Source: Gammaproteobacteria bacterium
GTDB taxonomy: Bacteria; Pseudomonadota; Gammaproteobacteria; JAABTG01
Direction: 5' to 3'
Length of the DNA: 64,000 nt
Assembly: GCA_017999615.1 (NCBI GenBank)
Contig: JAGNLM010000010.1
Span: forward strand, 20,700-84,699
Shown here: one piece after another, positions 1-8,473 of the stretch
Position numbering within the stretch: the first letter of the stretch is position 1
Layout of the letters: every line of letters starts with the position of its first letter
Made by a program: the position numbers and the translations under genes
The notes under the pieces: generated by a model
The model's input: the letters and a program-made list of their open reading frames with translations, nothing else
The model's database searches: none
What the model was told of the DNA's origin: nothing

Positions 1-785
1 TTGCGGCCCAGGCGCCTTCGGCGATTCGTGCGCCAGGCGGCGAGCTGGGCGTAACCCATCACCGTCATGATCGGAAAGAGACAGGTGTAGGCGATGAGCC
101 CGAATCCGTCCGACAGGGGGCTACGGCCCGGGATGGTGCCGGCGAGCCCGAGGCCGAGGGCGGTCACCATCGGGACGGTCACCGTGGAAGTCGTCACCCC
201 ACCCGAGTCGAACGCAAGCGGCACGATGGCCCGGGGGGCCAGCAGGGTCTGCAGCGCGAGCACCAGGTAGAGCCCCATGGTCAGCTCGGGAAGCCCCGCC
301 CCGCTGACGATGCGAAAGGCCCCGAGGGCCGTTCCGAGGGCAGCACCGAAGGCGACCGCCAGACGCAGGCCCCAGAACCCCACGGCGCCGCCCGAGACCT
401 GTTCCGCCTTCAGGGCTACCGCCATCAGTGCCGGCTCTGCCACTGCGGTCGCGAAGGCGAGGGCCGCGGCGAAGGCATAGACCCAGAGGTAGTCGGACCA
501 GTCCGCGCCCTGCGGGGGAATGCCCCCGGGCCCGAAGGCGAACGCCGGGTCCGTCAGTTGGCGTGCCATCGCTTTCCCGAGGGGGAAGAGGGCTTGTTCG
601 AGGCCCACGAGGAACAGCGTGAGACCCACCAGGACGAAGGCGAAGCCCGCAAGCACGCGCCGGGGATTCGGCATCCGGCGGCGGATCACCAGGAACTGGA
701 ACACGAAGATGATGAGGACGATGGGCAGCACGCTCCAGAGCGTGGCGAGCGCCGAGGCCCAGAGCTTCTCGACCAGCGCCGTCAC
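1..785 (-). CDS. DUF1538 family membrane protein, C-terminus cut by window edge
   Basis: This multi-pass membrane protein resembles its upstream neighbour (782-1513) along its whole length. Shared features are an N-terminal hydrophobic segment after 'VLPIVLI', a '[16 protein letters not shown]' stretch, an 'AEPAL' motif, a '[12 protein letters not shown]' stretch and 'DGFGLIAY' near the end. These features belong to DUF1538 (PF07556), whose function is not established; transport is a guess. The start is a GTG at 785-783 that overlaps the TGA of the upstream gene (GTGA), so the pair is probably translationally coupled. The frame stays open to position 3, so at least 261 residues are present and the C-terminus lies outside the window. 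In many genomes the family is a single two-domain protein; here it appears split into two genes. Confidence 0.8.
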   Translation of the reverse strand, partial: MTALVEKLWASALATLWSVLPIVLIIFVFQFLVIRRRMPNPRRVLAGFAFVLVGLTLFLVGLEQALFPLGKAMARQLTDPAFAFGPGGIPPQGADWSDYLWVYAFAAALAFATAVAEPALMAVALKAEQVSGGAVGFWGLRLAVAFGAALGTALGAFRIVSGAGLPELTMGLYLVLALQTLLAPRAIVPLAFDSGGVTTSTVTVPMVTALGLGLAGTIPGRSPLSDGFGLIAYTCLFPIMTVMGYAQLAAWRTNRRRRLGR

Positions 786-1513
786 GCGAGCAGCCCGAAC
801 AGCAGGACGAAGACCATCGGCGTGAGGGAGGCGAAGGCGATCAGCCCGAAGCCGTCCACCATGGGGTTGCGGCCCTCGATGCTCGAGGCAAGCCCGACGC
901 CAAGCGCGGTGACCAGCGGCACGGTGACCGTCGAGGTGGTCACGGCCCCCGAGTCCAACGCCACGCCGAGCACCTCCGGGGGGGCGAACGGCATCATCCC
1001 CACGAGCGCCAGGTAGCCCCCCAACAGCAGGTAGTGGACCGGCCAGCCGCGCAGGATCCGGAGCACCCCGAGCACGAGGGCGACGCCGACCGCGACGGCC
1101 ACCGTGTAACGCAGACCGAGGGCGTAGAGGACCCGCGCCTCCTCCCCCGCTTCGATCACACCCGCCTTCGCGGCGGCCTCGGCCGCCTCGCCGGCCACGG
1201 CGAGGAGCGCCGGCTCCGCGACGGTCGTGGAGAACCCCAGGGCGAAGGCGAAGCTCAGCAGCCACGCGACGCTGCCCTTGCGCGCGAAGGCATAGGCGAG
1301 CGTCTCTCCGAGCGGGAACAGCCCCAGCGTCAACCCCTGCATGAAGAGCGTGAGCCCTGCCACCACCAGCAGGCTCCCGACCAGGATGCCGGCGAGGTTC
1401 GGGACGGGCTGACGCAGGATGACCAGCTGGAAGAAGGCGACGACCAGCACGATGGGGACCAGGTCCCGCAGGCTGTCCAGGCTGGCGGAAAGGAGGTGCC
1501 GCAGCGGTGCCAT
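782..1513 (-). CDS. DUF1538 family membrane protein
   Basis: A 243-residue hydrophobic protein beginning [15 protein letters not shown], with about six predicted membrane segments. Signature stretches are '[11 protein letters not shown]', '[15 protein letters not shown]', '[19 protein letters not shown]' and '[11 protein letters not shown]' near the C-terminus. It is the first half of a paralogous DUF1538 pair and its stop overlaps the GTG of the next gene. The ATG at 1513 was chosen because the open frame upstream of it (to 1684) is low-complexity and not membrane-like. The function is unknown. Position next to nadC on the other strand reflects a shared divergent promoter region, not an evident pathway link. 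Confidence 0.8.
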   Translation of the reverse strand: MAPLRHLLSASLDSLRDLVPIVLVVAFFQLVILRQPVPNLAGILVGSLLVVAGLTLFMQGLTLGLFPLGETLAYAFARKGSVAWLLSFAFALGFSTTVAEPALLAVAGEAAEAAAKAGVIEAGEEARVLYALGLRYTVAVAVGVALVLGVLRILRGWPVHYLLLGGYLALVGMMPFAPPEVLGVALDSGAVTTSTVTVPLVTALGVGLASSIEGRNPMVDGFGLIAFASLTPMVFVLLFGLLA

Positions 1514-1640
1514 GGGGTCGCGCAAGCGTTGGCTGCCCCCGGGCCGGCCCGTCCCGCCGCCGGCCCCGTCCGCGCCTACCGGAACTCTGTCATCATAGTC
1601 CGAGAGGATAGTCCCAGCGGGCGCGTCGCGCCCGCGGCGC

Positions 1641-1667
1641 CACGCTAGCCACGCTAGCCACGCAGGC
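1641..1667. repeat. Three tandem 9-bp units in the DUF1538/nadC intergenic region
   Basis: Units CACGCTAGC, CACGCTAGC and CACGCAGGC lie head to tail, the last one diverged. They sit about 35 bp upstream of the nadC start and just after a GC-rich inverted repeat. Function unknown. Confidence 0.6.
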
Positions 1668-1701
1668 GCGGCACGGCAGCCCACCCAGGAACGAGACCCC
1701 C

Positions 1702-2544
1702 ATGAGCGAACTGCCGCAGGACCTCTCCGAGACCGTCGCCCGGGCGCTTGCCGAGGACGTGGGCAGCGGCGACGTGACCGCCGAGCTCCTTCCCGCGGAC
1801 GCCCACTCGCGGGCGCGGGTCATCAGCCGGGAGCTTGCGGTGCTCTGCGGAAGGGCCTGGTTCGACGAGGTGTTCCGGCAACTGGACCCGGCCGTGCAGG
1901 TGGCCTGGCGGGTCGCCGACGGCGCCGCCGTCGCCCCCGGCGACACGCTCTGCGAGCTCGCGGGCCCGACCCGCGCATTGCTCACCGGAGAGCGCACCGC
2001 CCTCAACCTCCTGCAGACCCTCTCGGGGACCGCCACCACGGCGCGCCGCTACGCCGAGGCCGTCGCGCACACCCGCGCGCGGGTCCTCGACACCCGCAAG
2101 ACCCTGCCGGGGCTACGCTCGGCCCAGAAGTTCGCTACCCGATGCGGCGGCTGCCTCAACCACCGCATGGGTCTCTACGACCTGGTGCTGATCAAGGAGA
2201 ACCACATCCTGGCGGCCGGCTCGATTGCCGCTGCGGTGGTGGCGGCCCGCAGGCTCTTTCCCGCACTGGAGGTCGAGGTCGAGGTCGAGAACCTGAGCGA
2301 GCTCGATCAGGCCCTCGCCGCCGGTGCCGACATCGTGCTGCTCGACAACTTCGACCTGCCCGGCCTGCGCGCGGCCGTCCAGCGGGCCGCGGGCAGCGTC
2401 CGGCTGGAGGCCTCGGGCAACGTGGACCTCGAGAACGTCTCCGCGTTTGCCGAGACCGGCGTGGACTACGTCTCGGCCGGCAGCCTCACGAAGCACGTCC
2501 GCGCGGTGGACCTCTCGATGCGGTTCCTCCCCACCGGGGCGTAG
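1702..2544 (+). CDS. nadC: Nicotinate-nucleotide diphosphorylase (carboxylating)
   Basis: Quinolinate phosphoribosyltransferase: quinolinate + PRPP gives nicotinate mononucleotide, CO2 and PPi, the last step of de novo NAD synthesis proper. The 280-residue length is normal for the family. Visible signatures are '[12 protein letters not shown]' at the N-terminus, '[16 protein letters not shown]', '[10 protein letters not shown]' with the substrate-binding basic residues, '[15 protein letters not shown]', 'EVEVENLSE' and the C-terminal 'LEASGNV' plus '[20 protein letters not shown]' barrel strands. It begins at an ATG after the GAGACC region downstream of the 9-bp repeats. nadA and nadB are not in the window. 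It converges on manC with a 28-bp gap. Confidence 0.97.
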   Translation: MSELPQDLSETVARALAEDVGSGDVTAELLPADAHSRARVISRELAVLCGRAWFDEVFRQLDPAVQVAWRVADGAAVAPGDTLCELAGPTRALLTGERTALNLLQTLSGTATTARRYAEAVAHTRARVLDTRKTLPGLRSAQKFATRCGGCLNHRMGLYDLVLIKENHILAAGSIAAAVVAARRLFPALEVEVEVENLSELDQALAAGADIVLLDNFDLPGLRAAVQRAAGSVRLEASGNVDLENVSAFAETGVDYVSAGSLTKHVRAVDLSMRFLPTGA

Positions 2545-2572
2545 CGCAGGGGACCGCTGCCTGAGGAACGGC

Positions 2573-4072
2573 CTACTTCTGGCCGGCCGCCGGCAGGCGG
2601 TCGTAGCGGTCCTCGAAACGCACGATGTCGTCCTCGCCGAGGTAGCTGCCGGACTGGACCTCGATGATCTCCAGGGGCACCTTGCCGGTGTTCTCCAGCC
2701 GGTGGGTGACGCCGATGGGGATGTAGGTCGACTGGTTCTCCGTCAGCAGGAAGCGCTCCTCGCCCCGCGTCACCATCGCGGTGCCGCGCACCACGACCCA
2801 GTGCTCGGCGCGGTGGTGGTGCATCTGCAGGGAGATGGCCGCCCCCGGGTGCAGGCGCAGGCGCTTGACCTGAAAGCGGTCCCCTGCGTCGATCGACTCG
2901 TAGCTGCCCCAGGGCCGGTAGACGCGGCGATGCGTGCGGCTCTCGTCCCGGCGCCGGAGCTTGAGCCAGTCGACGACCTTCTTCACGTCCTGCGCGTGCG
3001 CCCGGTCGGCCACCAGTACGGCGTCGGGGGTCTCGATGACCACCGCGTCGCGCAGGCCCACGGTCGCGACGAAGCGGTGCTCCGAGAGGACCAGCGAGTC
3101 GCGCGTGTCGAGGGCGTAGACGTCGCCCCGCACCACGTTGCCGTGATCGTCCGCGCGGCTGATCTCCCAGAGCGAGGACCAGGCGCCCACGTCCGACCAG
3201 CCGGCCTGCAGCGGCACGACCACGGAGGGCGCCACCGCCTGCCCGGCAGCGGAATCCCGGGCCAGCGGCTCCATCACGGCATAGTCGATCGAGTTGCTCG
3301 GACAGGACTCGAAGACACCCGCGTCGACCCGGCAGAAATCCGCGTCCGAGCGCCCGGCCTCGAACGCACCCCGGCAGGCGGCGGCGATCCCGGGCTGGTA
3401 GCGCTCCACCGCCGCCAGCCAGACCGAAGACCTCACCACGAACATCCCGCTGTTCCAGAGATAGCGCCCGCTGGCGAGATAACCCTCGGCCGTCGCCCGG
3501 TCCGGCTTTTCGACGAAGGCCGCGAGAACGCTGGGTTCCGGAGCCCCTGCAGGCGCGACACCCTCGAGTCCCGCCCCGCGCTCGATGTAGCCGTAGCCGG
3601 TCTCGGGCCGGTCGGGGACGACACCGAAGGTCGCGATCATCCCGCGTTCGGCGGCCGCGCTCGCCGTGAGCGCCGCCCGGTGGAAGGCCGCCGCGTCGCC
3701 GATGACGTGGTCCGCAGGCATCACCAGCAGGATCGGGTCGGCGCCCCCGCGAGACGCCGCCAGGGCGGCGAGGGTCAGGGCCGGCGCGGTGTTGCGCGCA
3801 AGCGGCTCCAGCAGGATCGCTTGGGCCTTGCGACCGGCCTCGCGCAACTGCTCCGCGATGAGGAACCGGTGCTCCTCGTTGCAGACCACGATCGGCTCCG
3901 CGACGTGCACCGAACGCCCGGCAGCGTCCAAGCCTTCGAGGCGTCTTGCCGTCTGCTGCAGCAGACTCCCCTCCCCGTGCAGCGGCAGCAACTGCTTCGG
4001 GAAATGCTCTCGGGACAGAGGCCAGAGCCGGGTACCGGAACCGCCGGCCAGGATGACGGGGCAGATGTTCAA
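2573..4072 (-). CDS. manC: Mannose-1-phosphate guanylyltransferase / mannose-6-phosphate isomerase
   Basis: Bifunctional type II PMI-GMP enzyme supplying GDP-mannose for surface polysaccharides. The N-terminal nucleotidyltransferase half (about residues 1-290) carries the pyrophosphorylase signature 'GGSGTRLWPLSR' followed by 'FPKQLL', and 'FVEKPDR'. The C-terminal cupin half (about 345-495) has the metal-site stretch 'SLQMHHHRAEHWVVV' and 'ENQSTYIPIG'. The 499-residue length is only slightly above the family norm. The start appears to be a TTG (4072-4070), since no ATG or GTG precedes the conserved glycine-rich loop; a GGAGG lies 10 nt upstream. No other polysaccharide genes are adjacent. 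Confidence 0.95.
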   Translation of the reverse strand: MNICPVILAGGSGTRLWPLSREHFPKQLLPLHGEGSLLQQTARRLEGLDAAGRSVHVAEPIVVCNEEHRFLIAEQLREAGRKAQAILLEPLARNTAPALTLAALAASRGGADPILLVMPADHVIGDAAAFHRAALTASAAAERGMIATFGVVPDRPETGYGYIERGAGLEGVAPAGAPEPSVLAAFVEKPDRATAEGYLASGRYLWNSGMFVVRSSVWLAAVERYQPGIAAACRGAFEAGRSDADFCRVDAGVFESCPSNSIDYAVMEPLARDSAAGQAVAPSVVVPLQAGWSDVGAWSSLWEISRADDHGNVVRGDVYALDTRDSLVLSEHRFVATVGLRDAVVIETPDAVLVADRAHAQDVKKVVDWLKLRRRDESRTHRRVYRPWGSYESIDAGDRFQVKRLRLHPGAAISLQMHHHRAEHWVVVRGTAMVTRGEERFLLTENQSTYIPIGVTHRLENTGKVPLEIIEVQSGSYLGEDDIVRFEDRYDRLPAAGQK

Positions 4073-4276
4073 GGGCGTGCAGCCTCCAGGGTGGACCCGA
4101 ACGGCAAGCGCACCTCGCCTCGCCCTTGGGTGATCGGAGCGTCGTAATCGCCTCGTGATTATAGGGGCGCAGACGCCTCTTTGTTCAGAGTTCTCGTTTG
4201 GTTCTCTTCTCGTCTATACTCTCGCTCGGATAGCACTCGCCGGGCCGCCGGGGCCCGGGTCTCGGGAGGAGCGGAC

Positions 4277-4465
4277 ATGAAGAGCCAGCAGCGTTACGTG
4301 ATGCGGGATCAGGTCAAGGACCGGGTCGTCTCCCTCATGGCCCACGAGGTCCCGCGATACGGGGCAGAGGGCGACGTCCCGGAAAGCTCGGTTCGACTGC
4401 TTCTGGTCGGGCTCGTGGCGGCATACGCGGCGGCCCTGACCCTTTCCGGGCCCTTGGGGGGATGA
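4277..4465 (+). CDS. Small hypothetical protein, possible single membrane segment
   Basis: A 62-residue open frame starting at the ATG at 4277, with a strong GGGAGGA Shine-Dalgarno 6 nt upstream. Upstream DNA is AT-richer than the surroundings and includes a TATACT at about 4214. The N-terminal half is basic and polar (MKSQQRYVMRDQVKDRV); the C-terminal half contains one hydrophobic stretch (about residues 40-57, 'VRLLLVGLVAAYAAALTL'), so it may be a tail-anchored small membrane protein. No family recognised. Its stop codon lies in a G6/C7/C7/G6 homopolymer cluster. The GAF protein gene follows 188 bp later on the same strand. Confidence 0.55.
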   Translation: MKSQQRYVMRDQVKDRVVSLMAHEVPRYGAEGDVPESSVRLLLVGLVAAYAAALTLSGPLGG

Positions 4466-4653
4466 CGCCCCCCCACCCCCCCGGGGGGATGAGGCGGCCC
4501 ATTCCCTCCAGGGCCCGGGACGGCAGCGCCCCCATCTGCCATGGCATATGTTCTGCCGCGTTCGGGTCGACGGCACGGGTCACTGGGGTTATTCTTGTCC
4601 GAGGCATCGTCCGGTGGCCCGATGGGCGGGAAGCGACCCGCAGGGGGCTCGTA

Positions 4654-5343
4654 ATGGACAGGAAGGGACAGGACTGGCAGCACGAGGCGCTGGGCCTGGA
4701 GCATGCCTATCTCACACTGCGCGAGCAGCACCAGACCCTCAGCCGCTTCGTAGGGTCACTGGAGCGGCTGCTCTCCTCCGCCGACAGTCCGGACCGCAGC
4801 CCGGACATCTTGGACCTCCTCGGGCAGATGCTGAAGGACGCCATGGAGATCATCCAGGCAAAGGACGGCTCCGTGCTCGTCCTCGACCCGGAGTCCCAGG
4901 AACTGGCGTTCCTTCTCACGGCGGGGGACGTGCCCGAGGACGCTCTCCTCGGTCGGCGCATCCCGGCGGGCCAGGGCGTGGCCGGTTGGGTCGCGGCGAG
5001 CCGGCGGCCGGTCATCGTCAACAACTCCAGCGAGGACGGGCGGTTCTACCCCGATATCGATTGGGCCTTCGAGTTTCGCACCGAGAGCATCCTCGCCGTA
5101 CCCATCGTGGGTGGAGGGAGCGTCCTCGGGGTGATCGAGGTGCTCAACAAGAAACACGGCCAGCGCTTCAGTCAGGGGGACAAGAGCCTGCTGATGCTGC
5201 TCGCGCGCGTCTCCGGGGAGGTCTGTCACTCGATCGACTGGCAGGCCCGAATGACCGAATCCGCGGCCAAGGCTGCCTCGGCTGCCCGAGACCCCGACTC
5301 GCCTCCTCCCCCGCGCAACACCCGTCAGCGCGCGCAGTCCTGA
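4654..5343 (+). CDS. GAF-domain sensory protein
   Basis: A 229-residue soluble protein. Residues about 1-45 are polar and probably helical ('ALGLEHAYLTLREQHQTLSRF'); about 50-205 form a GAF domain, with 'KDGSVLVLDPESQELAF', 'RRIPAGQGVAGWVAASRRPVIVNN', 'TESILAVPIVGGGSVLGVIEVLNK' and the closing 'DKSLLMLLARVSGEVCHSI'. The C-terminal tail is Pro/Ser-rich. GAF domains bind small ligands (cyclic nucleotides, haem, phenols) or act as dimer modules; no output domain is attached. The ATG at 4654 is preferred over the upstream frame because GGGGG lies 8 nt before it and upstream translation is low-complexity. It converges on a PP2C phosphatase gene; GAF and PP2C often occur in one signalling route, but that link is inference. 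Confidence 0.85.
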   Translation: MDRKGQDWQHEALGLEHAYLTLREQHQTLSRFVGSLERLLSSADSPDRSPDILDLLGQMLKDAMEIIQAKDGSVLVLDPESQELAFLLTAGDVPEDALLGRRIPAGQGVAGWVAASRRPVIVNNSSEDGRFYPDIDWAFEFRTESILAVPIVGGGSVLGVIEVLNKKHGQRFSQGDKSLLMLLARVSGEVCHSIDWQARMTESAAKAASAARDPDSPPPPRNTRQRAQS

Positions 5344-5352
5344 AGCGGCCGT

Positions 5353-6267
5353 CTAGCCGCGGCGCAGCGCGCGCCACACCGTGGCCCAGCGCGCCCCCCG
5401 GGGAGGCTTGCTGCTCGCCGTGCAGCCCTCGCCCGCCACCGTGACCAGGACGGCAGCGATGTTGTCCTCTCCGCCGCGGTCCAGGGCCGTACGCACCAGC
5501 GCATCGAGCGGCTGGTCGCCGCCGCCGTCCAGCGCGGCCCGGATCTGCCGCGCTCCCAGGGTCGGCACGTTCCGAATCGCCTCGGGGATCCCGTCCGTCG
5601 TCAGCAGGACACGCGTGCCGGGCGCGAGCTCGAAACGTCCCCGGCGGGTCACCTCGTGCACCGGGACGGTGAGGCGGGGGCCGAGCCACACGCGGTCGAG
5701 ACGGTTGGCCCGCCGCCCCCCCCGCCCCGGGGGCAATCGGTAGAGGTAGCTGTCGCCGACACTCGCCCAGCGCAGGGTAGTTCCGTTGTGGATCACGGCC
5801 AGCAGCAGGGTCGTCTCCCCTTCGGTCCCGGCCTCGGTGATCGCCGCCTGGGCCATCCGGACCAGGCGCACGAGCGCCTCGTCCGAGCCTTCTCTCACCT
5901 CCGGCGAGGCGTCTGCCCATGCCCTTCCCACGGCAGCGACGGCAAGCTCCGCCGCGTCGGCGCCGAAATGGCCGTCCGCCACCACGACGAGTGCCGGCTC
6001 ACCCGGTGCATCGGGGGGCACGATCAACAGCGCGTCCTCGTTGGGCTTCCCCGCCGCACCCAAGCCGCCCGCGCAGATCGCCGCTTCGACAGCACACGCG
6101 CCGATCACCGCCCGGCGGTAGTGGACGCTGCTGGCGACCTCGTGCTCACGGCCGAGCAACTGGATCTCGACCCGCGCCGGTCTGCGGCGTTTGGCGCTGC
6201 CGCTGGCCACCTCCGGGGACAGGGGCAGCGCGGCGGGGGCCGCGCCGCCGTCAGGGGGCAACGTCAC
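5353..6267 (-). CDS. PP2C-type serine/threonine protein phosphatase
   Basis: About 304 residues with the metal-binding motifs of PPM/PP2C phosphatases in order: 'VVVADGHFGADAAELAV' (DGH motif), 'TTLLLAVIHNGTTLRWASVGDSYLYR' (GDS), 'LLTTDGIPEAI' (TDG) and 'GGEDNIAAVLV' (DN). They lie at about residues 105-285, so the manganese/magnesium dinuclear site looks intact. The start is uncertain: the GTG at 6267 overlaps the end of rnk by 17 bp and suits translational coupling, while the frame remains open further upstream. The N-terminal 70 residues are not conserved PP2C sequence. No kinase is nearby. Confidence 0.83.
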   Translation of the reverse strand: MTLPPDGGAAPAALPLSPEVASGSAKRRRPARVEIQLLGREHEVASSVHYRRAVIGACAVEAAICAGGLGAAGKPNEDALLIVPPDAPGEPALVVVADGHFGADAAELAVAAVGRAWADASPEVREGSDEALVRLVRMAQAAITEAGTEGETTLLLAVIHNGTTLRWASVGDSYLYRLPPGRGGRRANRLDRVWLGPRLTVPVHEVTRRGRFELAPGTRVLLTTDGIPEAIRNVPTLGARQIRAALDGGGDQPLDALVRTALDRGGEDNIAAVLVTVAGEGCTASSKPPRGARWATVWRALRRG

Positions 6268-6664
6268 GGTCCCGCTCGGGCTGGTAGCTGATACCCAGCA
6301 CACGAACCTGAATCGTCTTGCCGCCCGGAACCGGCCAGGCGATGGCCTGTCCCACCGAAAGGCCGAGCAGGGCGCTGCCGACCGGCGCAAGGACGGAGAT
6401 CCGCCGCGGGTCGCCCCGGACATCCTCCGGGTAGGACAGGGTCAGCTCGAACTCCTTGCCCATGGGCTCGATCACGAACCGGATGCTCGAGTTCATGGTC
6501 GCCACGGTGGGCGGCATGTCCTCGTCCTCCACCACCTCGGCTCTGTCGAGCTCCACCCGGAGGCTGTCGAGCTGGGGATGGGCGTCGGCAGACGAGGAAC
6601 GCAGGAGGGCCTGCAGCCGACCGAGGTCGAGCCGTGAAACGATGATGTGGGGAAGGCTGGTCAT
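6251..6664 (-). CDS. rnk: Regulator of nucleoside diphosphate kinase, GreA/GreB C-terminal fold
   Basis: A 137-residue protein resembling Rnk: an N-terminal short helical region (MTSLPHIIVSRLDLGRLQALL) and a C-terminal FKBP-like GreA/GreB domain with 'TMNSSIRFVIEP', 'FELTLSYPED', 'RISVLAPVGSALLGLSVGQ' and 'WPVPGGKTIQVRVLGISYQPE'. Rnk binds RNA polymerase in the secondary-channel region but lacks the catalytic acidic coiled-coil tip of Gre factors; the short N-terminus here agrees with that. The ATG at 6664 is the first codon of the conserved region. It is followed, with overlap, by the PP2C gene, so both are probably co-transcribed. Regulation is not evident from sequence. Confidence 0.88.
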   Translation of the reverse strand: MTSLPHIIVSRLDLGRLQALLRSSSADAHPQLDSLRVELDRAEVVEDEDMPPTVATMNSSIRFVIEPMGKEFELTLSYPEDVRGDPRRISVLAPVGSALLGLSVGQAIAWPVPGGKTIQVRVLGISYQPERDRDVAP

Positions 6665-6948
6665 CGGTACGTCGCTCCTGGCGGAAACGTGGTGACACCC
6701 GGGCTTTCCGGCGCGACGAACCGCGCGGCGCCGGCTGGGTTGCCGCGTGCAACCCAGATTGTAACCGCTTGCTCGGCTGAGGCCGTCGCCGAACGCCGGG
6801 TTTGGGTGGTAAAGGAGTCCCACGAAGAGCCGCCACTGGAAATCGATGCCTGACGCCCGGATCGGACCGGGCCGGGCCACCACGTCTCCGGCCACCGGCG
6901 GACGGAAGGCCCCGCTGGGGCCGTCGAATCCCTTCAGGAGACCACGCC

Positions 6949-7458
6949 ATGTCCCTTGCGATCCGGCTTGCCACCAGCGTGAGCCCCCAGCGGCTACGAG
7001 ACTTGGTTGTCGACAACCTGACCCAGATGCTCGGGGAGGGCACCCGTCCGTGGGACGACATGCCGGGCCTGGACGACGGCTGCCTCGGAGCCGTCGACGC
7101 GCACAACGAGCTGGTGATGGTCAGCTTCGACGGCGAGGATGCCTCCCGCGCCCTGCTGAACGGACTCACCTGCATGGAGGCCCTTTCCAGCGAGCTGGCC
7201 GCCCAACTGCTGAGCCCCTACCGCAAGCCCGCCCGCCTGCTGGTGCTGGCGCCGACCCCACCCCCCGGCGCCAGCCTGCTCCAGGGCTCGGGAGCCCTGG
7301 AGTGGATGACATTCCGGGTGCTCAGCGTCAATGGCGAGTTCGGCCTTCTGCTGGAGGCGGGCGCACCGCGAGAGCGCACCCCCTGGGCCCCCCAGACTTC
7401 CGGTCCTGCGGAGGCAGCACCGGGCCCTGGCGAAGAGGAGTTGATCCAGCTCGCCTGA
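6949..7458 (+). CDS. Conserved-looking hypothetical protein
   Basis: A 169-residue protein I do not recognise. The ATG at 6949 has an AGGAG 8 nt upstream. The sequence has mixed alpha/beta character without signal peptide or membrane segments: an N-terminal helical part ('SPQRLRDLVVDNLTQMLGEG'), then 'ELVMVSFDGEDASRALLNGLTCMEALSSELAAQLL', a strand 'ARLLVLAP', 'WMTFRVLSVNGEFGLLLEA', and a Pro/Glu-rich tail. Codon use matches its neighbours, so it is probably a real gene. It is divergent from rnk across 284 bp and converges on hisG 25 bp away. No function is proposed. Confidence 0.75.
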   Translation: MSLAIRLATSVSPQRLRDLVVDNLTQMLGEGTRPWDDMPGLDDGCLGAVDAHNELVMVSFDGEDASRALLNGLTCMEALSSELAAQLLSPYRKPARLLVLAPTPPPGASLLQGSGALEWMTFRVLSVNGEFGLLLEAGAPRERTPWAPQTSGPAEAAPGPGEEELIQLA

Positions 7459-7483
7459 GCGCGAGCCGGGGGCCCCGCGCCCC

Positions 7484-8359
7484 TCAGGGAACGATCTTGC
7501 GCAGGGCGTACTCCAGGATCCCCTCGGCACCCACCGCCCGCAGGCGCGGGATCAGGTCGCGCACCTGGCGGCTGTCGACCACCGTCTCCACGGCAACCCA
7601 GGCCCGGTCGTAGAGGTGGTTCACCGTGGGCGCGTGCAGACTCGGCAGCATTCCGACGACGGCGTCGAGACTCCCCGCCGGCACGTTCATGCTGAGCACG
7701 ACCTTGTGGCGGGCGTTGAGCGCGGCTTGCAGCAGCAACGCCACCTGCTCGATCTTGGCCCGTTTCCAGGGGTCCGCCAGCGCCGCCCGGTTCGCGATCA
7801 GCCGCGTGTGGGTGCGCAGGAGCTCGCCCACGATTCGCAGCCCGTGCGCCCGGATGGTACTCCCGGTCTCGGTGATCTCGACGATGGCATCGACCAGGCC
7901 CTCAGCGGCCTTGCCCTCGGTCGCCCCCCAGGAGAACTCCACGGTGGCGTTGACGCCGCGCTCCGCGAGATAGCGGCGCGTGAACTGCACCAGCTCGGTC
8001 GCGATGCGCTTGCCCTCGAGGTCCTCGATGCGCTGCACCGGGGAGTCCTGAGGCACCACGAGCACCCAGCGGGCGGGCTGGTCCGAGCTCTTGGAGTAGA
8101 CGAGCTCGCAGACCTCTTCCACGTCGGCACCCGTCTCGAGGATCCAGTCGAGACCGGTGAGGCCGAGGTCGAGCACGCCGCTGGCGACATACGTGCCCAT
8201 CTCCTGCGCCCGGACCAGGGCGCACCGGATCTCCGGGTCGTCGATGGTCGGAAAATAGTTCCGGCTGCTCGCCCGGATATCCCAACCCGCCTGGGCAAAG
8301 AGCTGGATGGTGGCCTGTTCGAGACTCCCTTTCGGGATGCCCAGTTTGATCTGTGACAT
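7484..8359 (-). CDS. hisG: ATP phosphoribosyltransferase, long form
   Basis: Catalyses the first, feedback-controlled step of histidine synthesis: ATP + PRPP to phosphoribosyl-ATP. The 291-residue length and the C-terminal ACT-like regulatory domain (from about residue 215, 'ARHKVVLSMNVPAGSLDAVVGMLPSL' to the end) identify the long, hexameric, HisZ-independent type. Catalytic-domain landmarks are 'LGIPKGSLEQAT', 'VASGVLDLGLTGLDWI', 'GKRIATELVQFTRRYL' and the PRPP loop 'DAIVEITETGSTIRAHGL'. No other his genes are in the window. It shares a 114-bp divergent promoter region with the iorA operon. Confidence 0.96.
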   Translation of the reverse strand: MSQIKLGIPKGSLEQATIQLFAQAGWDIRASSRNYFPTIDDPEIRCALVRAQEMGTYVASGVLDLGLTGLDWILETGADVEEVCELVYSKSSDQPARWVLVVPQDSPVQRIEDLEGKRIATELVQFTRRYLAERGVNATVEFSWGATEGKAAEGLVDAIVEITETGSTIRAHGLRIVGELLRTHTRLIANRAALADPWKRAKIEQVALLLQAALNARHKVVLSMNVPAGSLDAVVGMLPSLHAPTVNHLYDRAWVAVETVVDSRQVRDLIPRLRAVGAEGILEYALRKIVP

Positions 8360-8406
8360 CGTTCGAGCTCCTGGAGCGCGCCGCGCTCAGCGTTGACGCA
8401 CGGCAG

Positions 8407-8434
8407 GTGACAGTAGCTTGCCAGAACCTATAAT
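8407..8434 (+). promoter_or_regulatory. Sigma-70-type promoter for the iorA operon
   Basis: A -35 box GTGACA (8407-8412), a 16-bp spacer and a perfect -10 TATAAT (8429-8434). Transcription would begin near 8441. That leaves the TTG at 8447 almost leaderless and favours the GTG at 8474 as the iorA start. Confidence 0.7.
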
Positions 8435-8473
8435 GCTTTTCCTTCCTTGTCGCCGCAGAGGCATCAGCCCACC

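Noticed and set aside
2324..4147. 607-codon plus-strand frame opposite manC
   Set aside because: Overlaps the end of nadC and the whole of manC in a non-coding frame with no recognisable motif.
4162..4185. Terminator-like hairpin (AGGGGCG/CGCCTCT followed by TTGTTC)
   Set aside because: One mismatch, and no plus-strand gene ends just upstream (manC is leftward and starts at 4072), so a terminator role is not supported.
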